A model generated the notes under the pieces. It searched no databases. It was not told the DNA's origin and saw only the letters and a list, made by a program, of their open reading frames with translations. Shown one piece after another: positions 10,857 to 22,699 of a stretch of DNA of 64,000 nucleotides (the stretch's first letter is position 1; each line of letters starts with the position of its first letter). The position numbers were made by a program, and so were the translations under genes. Source of the stretch: Luidia sarsii (Eukaryota > Echinodermata > Asteroidea > Paxillosida > Luidiidae); NCBI GenBank assembly GCA_949987565.1, contig OX465110.1:6165609-6229608 (forward strand), given 5' to 3'.

Positions 10857-11500
10857 GCGGTGGATTTCACAAAGCCTGTATACGATTCATCGTAACTCAA
10901 CATAGAATGCATCGTAACTCAACATACGATGCGTCGTAACTCAATATAGGCTACGATGCCTAGTAACTCAACATACGATGCCCAGTAACTCAATATACGA
11001 TGCCTAGTAACTCAATATACGATGCCTAGTAACTCAACTTACGATGCCTAGTAACTCAACATACGATGCCTTGAACTCAACATTTGATGCCTAGTAACTC
11101 AGTATACGATGCCTAGTAACTCAACATACGATGCCTAGTAACTCAATATACGATGCCTAGTAACTCAATATACGATGCCTAGTAACTCAACTCACGATGC
11201 ATCGTAACTCAACTTACGATGCCTAGTAACTCAATATACGATGCCTAGTAACTCAACTTACGATGCTAAGTAACTCAATATACGATGCCTAGTAACTCAA
11301 CATACGATGCCTAGTAACTCAACATACGATGCCTAGTAACTCAATATACGATGCCTAGTAACTCAATATACGATGCATCGTAACTCAACTTACGATGGTT
11401 AGCCCATCGTTAAGTGTTTACAGGCTAGGCCGTATGGTTTCTGTTCATCGCTCATCGTGTTGCGATTGATCGTGAGTTCTGACTGGGTTTCACGAAATGG
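10857..11500. mobile_element. Inverted-repeat element enlarged by a 22-bp satellite
   Basis: The outer left end GGATTTCACAAAGCC and the right end GGGTTTCACGAAATGG are inverted relatives. Inside the right part are GTTTCTGTTCATCGCTCATC and TTGCGATTGATCGTGAGTT. The compact copy at 35425-35575 has the same ends and right-hand interior but no array, so this copy looks like the expanded form. Confidence 0.65.
10880..11397. repeat. 22-bp minisatellite, about 23 copies
   Basis: The unit is TAACTCAATATACGATGCCT plus AG, with AACATACG, AACTTACG and ATCG variants scattered among copies. Copy divergence is low to moderate. One stretch near 11070 shows a shortened unit. The array sits inside the inverted-repeat element at 10857-11500. 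Confidence 0.92.
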
Positions 11501-11509
11501 ACCACAGGC

Positions 11510-12709
11510 CTACAAGGAACACCGCACGACAACCGGCCACGCTAAAGACGGCGCTGGCGATTTCAACGCGCGAGAAAAGAGAACGGAGACGGGCTGCTTC
11601 ATCAAGGACCAGTCAACATACTCCGGGATCACGAGGCCGCGAGTATTAGGCCCTACCGAGACGGGGAAGGGAATCTTGCAGTAAACCCCCTCTCCCTCGA
11701 CCGCCTAAACAAAAAGGAAAGGGAAGGGAAGGGAGGATCTATGAGTCAGCAATGCCAGTAATCCGACGGCCGGGTTGAAGTGGAGAAGAAGAAAACAAGT
11801 CCACAGCTGCTGTAGTGCGGATCGACGTGCAGAGAGGCTTTCCGTGACAGTCTCCGCGAAACCCCGCTGTGTCATCACGTGCACGGCACCGTTTATATAC
11901 ACGCACGTCTGACGCGGAGAGCGCCGTGTGTGTGCGCGCGTACTGTACGTGTGTGTTGATTACTACTGTAGCGGACCGCGGTCCAAACGTGCGGGCAGCT
12001 CCGGTTGCGATATCGCCGGTAACCCGCGGAGCGCGAGCCAGTCACGGGCCGGCCACCTTTCGCCTCGTACCGTCGGCGGCTTCCTGTTCGTCGCTCTCCG
12101 TCCACCTCATTCCACAGGAGCGTCTCGTCTCACTGGCCGGGCAGGCTCGCACGCTGATCGTCACATGGTCCCCCACACACACACACACACCGAAGGAGAA
12201 GGGAATGGCACCGGTGGTTATTCCCTGCCCTCATCACTACCACTGCTCCACGGTGAACACGTCCGCGTGCCCGACGTATAACTTGGATTAACGGCTCCAG
12301 GTGTCACCGTGCGTGCTGTGTGCTGTGTGCTGTGGCTACGCTGTGCTGCTATAGACCCGCATTTACCATTCAGCGTGCACTGCCGAGCCCCACGTGCAAG
12401 CACTGCGAGTCGTATTTCTAGTTCAAGTGGTCGTTCCCGCCTTTTTTCTCTCTCACTCTCTTTGCCCTTCCCATCCTGCGCCGATCTCTCGTATAATATA
12501 GCGAGACGGAGTTACACTCTCTGCCAATGCGTCCCGGACCCGTGTGTGATATTATCTATATACACCCTCGGCTTCAAGTTCACCGTCTATGCTCCTCTGA
12601 TCGGTCGGGGCGAGGAGGGTTCGGATTCGGAGACTGAGGAGCTGAAGGTGGGGAGACGGAGAGGCGGAGTGGGGTGGGAGAGCGGGGGAGGAGGCTAGCC
12701 GAGGGAGCT
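11510..12709 (+). promoter_or_regulatory. CpG-rich region upstream of the signal-peptide exon
   Basis: From about 11880 the sequence is rich in CG dinucleotides up to the start codon at 12710, as expected of a CpG-island promoter and 5' UTR. A TATA-like TATAATATAG lies at 12493-12502. A CA run (12174-12190) and a CT run lie within it. The transcription start cannot be placed, and a 5' non-coding exon is possible. Confidence 0.4.
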
Positions 12710-12845
12710 ATGGATTTGACGGCGCGGTGCGGCAGGAGGGATTGGAGGAACCTGGTGCTGGTCTGCTTGGTGTGCCGCTGCCTCGGTGCCATCGTCACGC
12801 CCGGACCAGACGTGAAGGGCGCTGAGGACAAGCACAGAGACCGAG
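12710..12845 (+). CDS. Exon 1 of SRCR-domain protein: start codon and signal peptide
   Basis: Residues 1-45 and the first base of codon 46. The ATG is the first in its frame and has G at -3 and +4. The N-terminus is basic (RCGRRDWR), followed by a hydrophobic core LVLVCLVCRCLGAIV at residues 15-29, then a polar stretch. This is a typical signal peptide, with cleavage probably near A27, so the product enters the secretory pathway. The exon ends at GAG before the donor GTAAGA in phase 1. That phase matches the acceptor at 61137, giving Gly46 on joining. Linking this exon to the SRCR exons 48.3 kb away is inferred from strand, phase and the need for a signal peptide. No intermediate exon was recognised. 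Confidence 0.6.
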
Positions 12846-12960
12846 GTAAGAGAACGAAGGCCGTGCCTCACAAAGACGAAACAATGACCCGCGGTATCTC
12901 TTCTGTTTTCATCTTTAAAAAAAATAATTGATACAATTGGAAAATTGAAGAAGAACACTT

Positions 12961-13026
12961 TGGGACTTGAACCCGAGACCTATGGATAAACGTATTGGTG
13001 CTCATCCATCTGAGCTATCCAGCCCT
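12961..13026 (-). mobile_element. tRNA-like sequence (probable SINE head or tRNA pseudogene)
   Basis: The minus strand reads GGGCTGGATAGCTCAGATGG (good box A) and later GGTCTCGGGTTCAAGTCCCA (good box B), spaced as in a tRNA. The 3' acceptor strand does not pair with GGGCTGG, so it is not an intact tRNA gene. Confidence 0.5.
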
Positions 13027-13899
13027 TAGATGGTGGCCTTTCCAAATAATCAACCAGTCTTTGCCAGGGTGGGGGCACCAGTCAGAAGCAATCCAACCAT
13101 TAACTGCCGTATATCTCCAGGGATCACACTCCAGCCCCCCCCCCAAAAAAAAAACCCCAACAACACCGGAATCAATATTTAGAGATTGTGATGACCGACT
13201 GCGACCAACACAACCAATTGAGCTTTTCGACGAATGGCGTCACCGTTTGATAATATTTTTGGATCCGACTTGGTCAAAATTCCTGATCATTAATAATTGC
13301 CGCGCATTTGCCTAAGTGGACAATTTTGTTTCCCGGAAAATCGTCCTTGTTGGGGGTGGGGGGGGCAAAGGGTCTCATTTATGATAATGAGCGGAGGTGT
13401 ATTTACCGCTAGAGTCGACTGAATAAATTATTTGAAATAATTTCGCCGCAGCATTTTGTTTTTGCGCCACGCTGCATGTAGCAATAGGACAGCGCGCGTC
13501 TTTGCGTCTTTGAAGAATCTGCCAAAGAAAAAAAAAAAAAAACTCAGATCTCCCTTCAATTCATTTGACATTTTCTCCCTTCTCGATCGTCTGCCACTCG
13601 ATATTTGATGACTCCTCCATTCTCCTCCCCTCCCGCCCCGCCCCGCCTTCGCCCGATGAATTTCATTGTCTAATGCGGTCCGAGTCTTAAATATATATGC
13701 CCATCGCCGTTCCGTTAACGGGAGCAAAAAATAGTCCAAGTCCACAATAGCCCGGCTCCGTAAGGCGACACCCGGCAAAGTGACGGCATACCTCCAGCCA
13801 ACAAGAGTGTCAGATATCGCCCCCCCCCCTCACCCTACCTGAGCAACCCCCCCCCCCCCCCAGTGTCCTATCGCCATGGCAACGGAATACAGATATGTT
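13027..13899. other. Unassigned intronic sequence
   Basis: Contains poly-C/poly-A runs near 13134-13155, poly-A near 13526-13541 and poly-C near 13820-13862. No gene or named repeat recognised. Confidence 0.45.
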
Positions 13900-14260
13900 A
13901 AAGGCCCTATATACAACATTGATAAAGGTCAAAAGATTGCCACTGACAGTTTGTGTGTTAAACCATAAAACATTCCCCTAAAGGTTTTAGCTCAAATGGT
14001 AACCGGGGAAAGTACAGAAAGGCAAAACAATAAATCACGGTTTTACGCACCGTTCTGTTATAATAATAGAGATAGTTTATTACTCGCGAGTAATTTTTTG
14101 ACGATGTTTGAGTGAAGATTTCACGAGAAGTACGGCATCCCACGACCGTAAGATTTCTACCTGAGGATGCCATCATGACCAACTACAAACTGTGTCAATT
14201 AGTAAAAAATCTGTGGACATCGATGTTTCCCGGTCTTCCAAATGTTGTGTCGGACCTTTA
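13900..14260. mobile_element. TTAA-type MITE, subfamily A, copy A1
   Basis: Ends are TTAAAGGCCCTATATACAAC and AATGTTGTGTCGGACCTTTA, near reverse complements. The centre carries AGTTTATTACTCGCGAGTAA. Subterminal marks are ATTGCCAC...TTTGTGTGTT on one side and CTGTGGACATCGATGTTT on the other. Other A copies lie at 29570, 32337, 56761 and 59118. It is non-coding. Confidence 0.75.
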
Positions 14261-14646
14261 GAAGGCCTTTTCACACTAGACACAATGTTGGGGTTGACGC
14301 GGGGTTGAAAATCACCGACGATTCACGCTTGCAAATTTTCAAACCCCCTCGCCAACTCCGCGTCGACCCCGAGATTGGCTTCAACCCGGGTTGAACTCAA
14401 CCCTGCTCCGGACCAGGGTTGAAACTCTCGCCCCGGGTTGAAAACCATACAGTGTGAAAAGAACCGGGTTGAGCCCGCGGTGAAATCTCGGGGTCGAAGT
14501 CGCCCCGGGTCGAAATAAAGCTCGGTTTGCATGAATCAAGTGTGAAACGATACCGGGTTGGGCGCGGCGTTGAACAAAAATAAATGTTCAACCCGGGGCG
14601 AGAATTTTATCAACCCGGGTTGAGAGGCTGTAGTGTGAAGCGGCTA
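14261..14646. mobile_element. Foldback element with TTCACACT ends and GGGTTGAA repeats
   Basis: Begins AAGGCCTTTTCACACTAG and ends GTAGTGTGAAGCGGCT. It is internally filled with CAACCCGGGTTGAA-type palindromic segments on both strands, so single strands can fold extensively. The same architecture with different internal words is seen at 40775-41268. Confidence 0.55.
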
Positions 14647-14923
14647 AAAGTCGCATCGTGTGTCCGGTAAACATGCCACCAGTGCGTTCAGGCGCTAGAA
14701 TCACTTGATACTCTTCTAGTTCTGCCGGGAACAAAATTCCGTCCGGGCCGTTTTATGGCCCGAACATACTCCCCTAAAACCCGGGTTGAGAGGCTGTAGT
14801 GTGAAGCGGCTAAAAGTCGCATCGTGTGTCCGGTAAACATGCCATCAGTGCGTTCTGGCGCTAGAATCACTTGATACTCTTCTAGTTCTGCCGGGAACAA
14901 AATTCCGTCCGGGCCGTTTTATG
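14612..14923. repeat. 166-bp tandem duplication (about 1.9 copies)
   Basis: Copies at 14612-14777 and 14778-14923 are nearly identical; I see two differences over the shared 146 bases. The first copy ends with GAACATACTCCCCTAAA, which recurs just beyond the second copy at about 15008, suggesting the duplication involved that short homology. Confidence 0.85.
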
Positions 14924-15254
14924 ACTCTTTTTTTTTTACAATTAGTTTTAAAACGTTAAAATGTGAACACAGAATATGGATAGGATTGAAGCGCGCATAC
15001 AGACTAAGAACATACTCCCCTAAAGTTAACTTGTGGTTGTTTTATGTTTTTTTTTTTTTTTTTTTAACTCTGAAGCTTTTTCTTGGCCGTTATTGTTGTT
15101 GTTTTGTCCACGGGGCATTTCAACACAAGCACCCGGCTTCTTAAAAAAACAACATATTGGTTTGTTTCTTTATTTCTAACTGTTTACTTTCATTTGATTA
15201 TTACCAATGTGAAAATCAATGTCGCTTATAATTATTGAATTGAAAATTGAATTG
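14924..15254. other. Unassigned AT-rich sequence
   Basis: Contains a poly-T run at 15047-15065. No gene or named repeat. Confidence 0.45.
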
Positions 15255-15430
15255 ATATACAAAAATGTTGCAAACTGCTTACTGACTTAATTTACCAATA
15301 AAATAAATGCAAATCTCAAATTTAGTGGGCCTCACGTTTCGATCCTAGCAGGACCTTTCTCAAAGGTCCTAGCAGGACCTTTGAGAAAGGTCCTGCTATA
15401 CAGGATCGAAACGTCAGGCCCACTAAAATG
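15255..15430. mobile_element. TTTGAGAAAGGTCCTGC-family element in inverted form
   Basis: Contains CTGCTTACTGAC, then AGTGGGCCTCACGTTTCGAT and AGCAGGACCTTTCTCAAAGG. The reverse complement of the last two parts follows immediately, ending GATCGAAACGTCAGGCCCAC. The result is a compact hairpin-forming element. Confidence 0.65.
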
Positions 15431-15965
15431 TTGAATATGAACAAGAAATGGGGTCATTAAAAATGACCGTGTATTGACCTTTTTTTGTCCTTACCACCCG
15501 ACGTGGTTGTAGAGAGCTTCTTATGATGAGATGGAATTTTGGTTCTACTCACCCCCCCCTTTTTTTCTTTACTTTTTATTTTTCTGGGATCCATGAAGCA
15601 ATTCTCCGTGGAAAAAATCCCGATTGCATTTTCTCCCTTTATATGGACTCCATTTATATGGGAGGCTTTGACCGGTGCATCACGCGCGCTCGAAACGAGC
15701 TGACAATCTTCGAGCGGAGAACCTTTTTCTCTGTCGCTTTCGCCCCTTTCATCCTCCATCTCCCACTACCCCCTCCACTCCCTCGCTCATTTTTCAATCT
15801 CCTTTTGACGTGTTTTTTTTTTTACCCCCTTCCCCCTCTGTCTCGCATCGCACACGCGTTTAATGCGTGTCTTTCGACACGTCTTTAGCACGAGCGCCCA
15901 GGGAAGGGGATGCACGCCCCGTCCAATCGTGCACGCAGGCCCGTATCCGCTTGTCCTGTAACCCC
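15431..15965. other. Unassigned intronic sequence
   Basis: C-rich and T-rich runs (15551-15590, 15810-15835) and a short CAC run at 15962-15985. No supported gene. Confidence 0.45.
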
Positions 15966-16305
15966 ACCACCACCACCACCACCACTACCTCTCTCTCCCT
16001 CTCTCTCCCTCTCTCTCTGCCCCTCTCTCCCTCTCTCTCTGCCTCCCTCTCTCTTTCTCTCTTTCTGCCTCTCTCCTTCCCTCTCTTTATCTGCCTCACT
16101 CTGTCTTTCTCTCTCTCCCTCCACCTCTTCTCTCTTTCTCCCTCTCTTTCTATCTCTCACTCTCCCTCAACCACTTCTCTCTCTCCCTCTCTGCCTCTCT
16201 TTCTTTCTCTCTCTTTCTATCTGTCTATCTTTCTCTCTCCCTCTCTCTCTCCCTCTCCCCTCCCTCCCCCTCTCTCTCCCTCTCCCTATCCCTCTCCCTC
16301 TTCCT
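15966..16305. repeat. (CT)n-rich polypyrimidine tract
   Basis: CTCTCT with CTGCC and CTTTCT variants leading directly into the hexanucleotide array. Confidence 0.92.
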
Positions 16306-16736
<431 letters not shown>

Positions 16737-16900
16737 CCTCTCCCTGTCCCTCTCCCTCTCCCTCTCCCTCTCCCTCTCCCTCTCCCTCTCCCTCTCCCTC
16801 TCCCTCTCCCTCTCCCTCTCCCTCTCCCTCTCCCTCTCCCTCTCCCCCTCCCCCCCCCTCCCTCTCCCTCTCCCTCTCCCTCTCCCTCTCCCTCTCCCCA
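16737..16900. repeat. (CCCTCT)n hexanucleotide array
   Basis: About 27 units of CTCCCT following the CCCTGT array without a break. It is a one-base variant of the preceding unit, so the two blocks show a domain switch within one satellite. Confidence 0.95.
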
Positions 16901-17669
16901 ACACGCTCCGCACGACAGGTGCGCTCATCTCGGGGACGACCGACGGTACGCTGCATCCTCCCCCTCCCCGACACACACACACCCACCCCTCCTAAGTTGC
17001 CGTTTCCCGCTTCAAAATCAATTCCATCGGCCGCTAATTTGACGGGTTCCCGTCCAAACATCCCCGGCCGTCCACTCCCTCGCGTCTCCCGTCGAAATTC
17101 TAGAGACGAGGGACCGGGGGGAGAGAGGTGCGGAAAGGCCAGCTTCAGTTTCAAGGGCCGTATTTTGGCTCGCCTACCCCCCCCCCCCCCCCCTCCGCCT
17201 CCGTCTCTCCCTCCCACTCCGTCTCCCGCCAGTTATATCTAGTCACCATAGCTCTCCTTCTATCTCCCTCTTTCTGTTGTAGTAGGAGAAACCATTTTAT
17301 TTTTCCTCCACCCTCCCACCCCTCCTCCTCCTCCTCCGCCTCCTCCTCCGCCTCGTGGCAAATCGATGCACGGCCGGGTTCATATATTTGTTTTCTATTT
17401 TTTTTTCTTGGTCATCGCTAGATGCGTTCGCCCAATTTGCAGTGCGCGAGTACCATTTGTGGAATGGGTGAGGTGGGGAGGTTTTATTGGTGGACATGTT
17501 GCGCCGATTACCGGGCAACGCGATCGTTTGTTTAGATTTGCGGCGATACTTTGGAGCAGGAAAAACCACGGGGCAGCACTCGTTCCGAGACACTTAGAGC
17601 GCGCGGATAAATTTACTCACTTCAGGGGCACCGATATAGCTGCTCTCTTCTTTATTATTACAGGCTTCG
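16901..17669. other. Unassigned CpG- and C-rich sequence
   Basis: Contains CA (16972-16986) and poly-C (17178-17193) runs and a TCC run (17310-17350). No supported gene. Confidence 0.4.
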
Positions 17670-17692
17670 TTCTCCCTCTCTCCTTCCTCTCT

Positions 17693-17723
<31 letters not shown>

Positions 17724-17887
17724 CCTCTCTCCACTCTCTCTCTCTCTTTCTCTATCTCTCCCTTTCTCTTTCTCTTTCTCTCTCCACTCTCTCTCTCCAC
17801 TCTCTCTCTCTCCCCACTCTCTCTCTCTCTCTCTCCACTCTATCTCTCTCCCCCTCTTTCTCTTCCTCACTCTCCCTCTCTCTCTCC

Positions 17888-17926
<39 letters not shown>

Positions 17927-18429
17927 TCTCTCTCTCTCTCCCTCTATCCCTCACTCTCTCCCCTCTCTCTGCCTCCCCTCTCTCTATCTCTCCCCACCAC
18001 CCTCTCCCTTCCTCTCTCCCTCTCTCTCTGCCTTCCCCTCCCTCCCTCTCTCTCTCCCTCTCTCTCCCTCTCTCTCTGTCTTCATCTTCCCCCTCTATCC
18101 CTCTCTCTCCCTCCCTCTCTCCCCTTGCCTTTCTCTCCCTCTCTCCCTCCCTCTCTCCCTCTCTCAGCCTTCCTCTTCCTCCCCCCTCTCTCTCTCCCTC
18201 TCTCTCCCTCCCTCTCTCCCTTGCCTTCCTCTCCCTCTATCCCTCCATCTCTCCCTCTCTCAGCCTTCCTCTTCCCCCCTCTCTCTCTCTATCCCCTGCC
18301 TTCCTCTCCCTCTCTCTTTCCCTCTCTCTCTGCCTTCATCTCCCTCCCTCTCTCTCCTTCTCTATCTCCCTCTCTCTGCCTTCATCTCCCCCTCTCTCTA
18401 TCCCCACCTTCCTCTCCCTCCCTCTATCT

Positions 18430-18465
<36 letters not shown>

Positions 18466-18610
18466 CCTCTCCCTATCTCTCTCTCCCTCTCTCTGCCTTC
18501 TTCTCCCTCCCTCTCTCTCTCTCCCCTCTGTCCCTCTTTCTCTTTCCCTCCCCTCTCCCTCCCTCTCTCTCTCCCTCTCTCCTCCCCTCTCTCTCGCCCT
18601 CTCTCTTTCG
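17670..18610. repeat. (CT)n-rich polypyrimidine tract, about 940 bp
   Basis: CTCTCT and CCCTCT blocks with repeated CTCTGCCTTC(C/A)TCT units about every 60-120 bases after 18020, indicating higher-order duplication. The 419-residue Ser/Leu/Pro frame is an artefact. Confidence 0.94.
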
Positions 18611-21004
18611 TGTGAGTGCGCCTGAATGCCGGGGTTCGTGTTCGACTTTGATCATTATTTCACGGGTGAGTTACCGACAAGGTAACTGGGACGTGCACGC
18701 CGGGTCTATAAGACACGGACGGTGCATGCATAGAGCAAAATTGGAACGATTATAGTCAATGGTGCGTTCCTCGGCTAGTGAGGAATGTGTATCGCGGACC
18801 CAGCCACAAATAAGTATGGAGAAAGTCGGTCAGCCCTGACCAAGAAATTGGGCACCTCTCAACGACCAACCTTTCGTGGAATGGCGTCTTGTCAAAAAGG
18901 ATGGGAGCTGACAAAATAAGCGGATCAGGCCTAACCAAGACGGTATAGGTCACGTCGAATCGATGTGATTGCTTGTCGCGCCATCAAAAGGCCATTGCAA
19001 TATGGGTCAGACGTAGCGTGCACATGTGGGTCGGACTGTCACGAGCCGTGCGCGGGATCGAGCCCAGGCGGCTTCTGTTGGCATTTTCTATTCTCGTCCC
19101 TTAGCCCAGTATAGGTTGCGCTCCTACCGCTGGCTCTCAGTGCTTTGTTCGCCAAACACAAACACATATTCCGGCTCACCATTCGACTCCTTGTTCTTTT
19201 CCCTTTTCGTGCGCTGAATGACGAGACTTTGCCTCGGATTTACCCAGTCTCCGTGGCATCCTCCCGGATGAGTTATACCGCAGTCTTGAGGGGGGGGAGG
19301 GGGTAGGCTGTGGGGGGGGGGGGGGGGTTGGGGGGGTGTGTAGAGCCAGGGGGTGTCGAACACTCCCGAGAGAAGTCAGCTATAGGATGGGTCCGCCCGC
19401 GTTAATTGGGTGCGCCGACAAACGGGTTCCCCCAATAACGGCCAGTCGTGCCGTGCTCACCTTGGGCTATGCGGGCGGAACTTAACTATGGGACGGGCAG
19501 ATACGCCGCAACTCGGCACAACGCGGTCGCCCGCGCCCCGCCGTCTGTCCTTATTTGCACGCGCAATAAGTGCGACCTTGCCTTTGGTACGAGGGTCTAC
19601 ACTCAGCATCGTTCGGCTCCAATCTGACCAATTTTCGTCGGAAGACTTAACCCAGAAATTCGCTGTCAACACCACGCACTCCGAGCCCCAAATATTGATC
19701 CATTACTTTGTTCTTTTTGTCATTCTTACCGCGTAAATGTAAACAGTGGGTAATCCTTGGACCGGCGCAAGTTTAAGTAGCGGTGACTGGGTGGTATCGC
19801 CAGGAAATGGCACGCCTGAAACTATAATGAGCCCATGGAATAGCGGGTTCGATTCCCACCGATATCCATTGGCCGCTGTACCTCGCCAAAGGCGCGTGAA
19901 CGACATCAACGATCGACTCAGAGGATTCTTTTCTCATCGAACTAAACGGGGACTTGCGACGAAAATGGCGCCACTTTGTTATTCCGATCGAGTCTGTGAA
20001 TGAGGTGAAGAGGGTTAGGGTCTGTCTATAGTGGGGCTAATTAGCAGTCGTTTGCAATGGGCCTGCGTGAACCGATAGGGAACTGGGGCGAACACCGGAC
20101 CACTTTGGTCGTACATTGCACCACGGCTGCGCAAACCAACAAGGGGTCCCGGGGGTAGAATGGGGCGACTTGGTGATTTGGGGATGGGTGTGGGGGAAAT
20201 GCGACCACTTAGTTAATTTCCAACTAACCATCGGGCGTCTGAGGCGGAAATCAGTCGTCTTGATCATTTCCACCGAGTTGGCACAACAATGAGGCGACCC
20301 GGCATTTGCACTAAGGCTGCACAAAACCAACGTGCATTTGGGACGAAAATGTAAATTGGTAATTTGCAGAGAAATTGTATACAAACCACCGTGGGCTCGG
20401 GACGAAAATGGGGCGAGTAGACTATTGAGCTCCCATGACAATGCCAAGTAAGAACATGCATGTGTAATACATGTACGTACGTTTAAGCAACCGACTCTTA
20501 AAAATGTTCGACACCCTTGTGCAGCTGACTACCTTGTGCACGACTACTGTACTGAACATCCCCCATGTGTCAACGTGACGTCAGCAATTTGTCTCTAATA
20601 ATGTTAGATCCATAGGAAGATGCTTTTGCCGGACTGATCGTAGGAATTCAGAGGGTCTGTCCTTTTCAACTTGTTCAGGGTCGTTCTCGAAGGCGCGGAG
20701 TCAAGTAGAGGAGAGCGAAATGCCTAATTACTTAAAAGCCACCACTCAAGACTGTCGGACTTCGTAACTCACGTGCATGGTGTGCAATTATTACTGGTAT
20801 AATGTATTATAACGTCTGACCACGGCAGTCAGCAGGCTGAATTGCAATACAGATTTCCCCCCCAAAAAAAATCTTGAGGGAGATATTGTGCACGAACAAT
20901 TTAGAAATTGATTAAGAGAGACAGGGAGCATAGAAGACGAGCAAGAAGACAAGGGCAAGGATGCTGAAAAACGCGAGGATAGCAAGAGTGGTAAAAAAAA
21001 AAAT
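18611..21004. other. Unassigned intronic sequence
   Basis: About 2.4 kb with no recognised gene. A G-run cluster lies at 19290-19341. A tRNA-like box B (GGGTTCGATTCCC) lies at 19847-19859 without supporting stems. Words such as GGGACGAAAATG recur around 20341-20410. Confidence 0.4.
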
Positions 21005-21165
21005 GATATACAAAAATCTTGCAAACTGCTTACTGACTAAAATTACCGAAATGCAAATCTCAAAATTTAGTGGGCCTGACGTTCCGATCCTATCAAAAGC
21101 ACTCTGCCTTTGAGAAAGGTCCTGCTAGTATCGAACCGTCAGACCCACTAAACTTTGAAGAAAAA
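21005..21165 (+). mobile_element. TTTGAGAAAGGTCCTGC-family element
   Basis: Order: ATACAAAAATCTTGCAAACT, GCTTACTGACTAAAATTACC, AGTGGGCCTGACGTTCCGAT, then the inverse CTTTGAGAAAGGTCCTGCTA and CGTCAGACCCACTAAA. It has inverted termini around a short centre. Confidence 0.65.
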
Positions 21166-21329
21166 CAAAAAATGAAAATGCACCAAATGTAAGTGAAGGT
21201 TAACCATTTGAAAGCAGTGGTAAAACACCACGGGATATTAAAAGGGCTTCACAAGATCAGCGATATGCAAAACCAATGTCTTGTCTGAAATATACCACCG
21301 CTTGATGTTTTTCGACAAAAAGCCAAATG

Positions 21330-21733
21330 CCGCCGCACACGAGAGCTATCTGCTGAGCAAAAATGATCTCGTGGCCGTTCGCTCAGCACGTAGCTCACCG
21401 TGTGCGCTGAACTTTTAGTGAGATTTCTGCCTCAAGAGGCCGTGAGACCAATATCTATCCTGTTTGATTTTGACAACCACGCGAATAGAGCTTGTGCTTT
21501 CGTTGGGCAGTTGCTATGTTGGGTTTTTGTTTGCTCAGCACATAGCTCAAGGCGCCACACACGATGAGTTTTCATCCACGAGCGGCGAAAAAAAATCAAA
21601 CAGGATAGATAATGGTCTCACGGCCTCTTGAGGCAGAAATCTCACCAAAAGTTCAGCGCACACGGTGGGCTACGTGCTGAGCTAACGGCCACGAGAGACT
21701 TTTTGCTCAGCAGATAGCTCTCGTGTGCGGCGG
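21330..21733. mobile_element. Foldback element with about 140-bp inverted arms
   Basis: The left arm 21330-21470 starts CCGCCGCACACGAGAGCTAT. It is matched as a reverse complement by the right arm 21591-21733, which ends ATAGCTCTCGTGTGCGGCGG. Arms also share GAGATTTCTGCCTCAAGAGG and CTATCCTGTTTGA. The spacer is about 120 bp and also holds a CTCAGCACATAGCTC word like those in the arms. Non-coding. Confidence 0.8.
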
Positions 21734-22699
21734 CCTTTATACTGCGCTTGACCGGCGATGATCACGAACGCCAGCTAGCAGCCTGGCCGTCGATTTGATG
21801 AGTCACGCATGCGTGAATATCTACGGGTTGGGTATTATTTTTTATTTTTTATTTAGGGGGACAGAATAATAAAAAAACCCAGATCAGATCGGATTGATAA
21901 ACTGGAACTGAATCTCAGCGATGACTGATGAATATCTACAGGCGGGGCCCCACAATCAGTCGTGGATCGGCGCGAAAATTGTCCAGGTTCATGGATTTCC
22001 CTTCGTTTCTTCCCCTCGTTTTAATATTTAGGGAAGGCTTTTTTTTTGGGGGGGAGGGGGGGTTAACGCATACAATATTATACTTTTTCGATCTCCGTGA
22101 TTGACTATGAGGAAGAAAGCCATAATTCTATCAAGATCTCCATCTCGTCTCAAATTTTTCTTACAAGGACAAGGAAGTAATGTCAGCTCCTACTTGCCGA
22201 TTAATGTTTGACATAAGAATTCTGAATTTAATCCCCAAAAAGGCTATGTGATTTTATTTCTTATTTGTTATCATTTTTTTAAAGGCCAAACCATTATACG
22301 TGCACTGTATTATTGTCTCCTTGTAGTGTGTGTGCGTGGGGGGGGGGGTTGAAAGTATTGGCAAAATACGCGTGGGCCGAGGGTTTCCGTAATTTGCAAT
22401 CTCCATAGCAACAACTATTGTGGGCATCCTCCCTCCTGTGGTGGGCTTTGGTCACGCGGTCCTCCCTCCTCCTCCCGGCTTACCGCTGGCTTTACCCCCA
22501 TCACTTAAGGGCGGGCCAGGCCGTCATCGTGGGACGTTCAGCTTCGTACACCCGTCTCCCGAATCTTTGTCCGCGGATGCAGTGGGGACCTCGCTTATAA
22601 TTACATGCATTGGCAGGAGCTCAGCGTAGCAAGGAATCTATGCATTATTGGAAAGAGGAATAAAAAGCAAATGAGAAAGGCAAATATGGCAAGCAGTGG
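21734..22699. other. Unassigned intronic sequence
   Basis: A poly-T/poly-G run lies at 22040-22063 and a GT/G run at 22327-22350. No supported gene. Confidence 0.4.

Noticed and set aside
10880..11397. CRISPR-like array of 22-bp repeats
   Set aside because: Units are contiguous with no unique spacers, and the context is a eukaryotic genome.
19795..19870. tRNA gene on the + strand
   Set aside because: A box-B-like GGGTTCGATTCCC is present, but acceptor, D and anticodon arms do not form.
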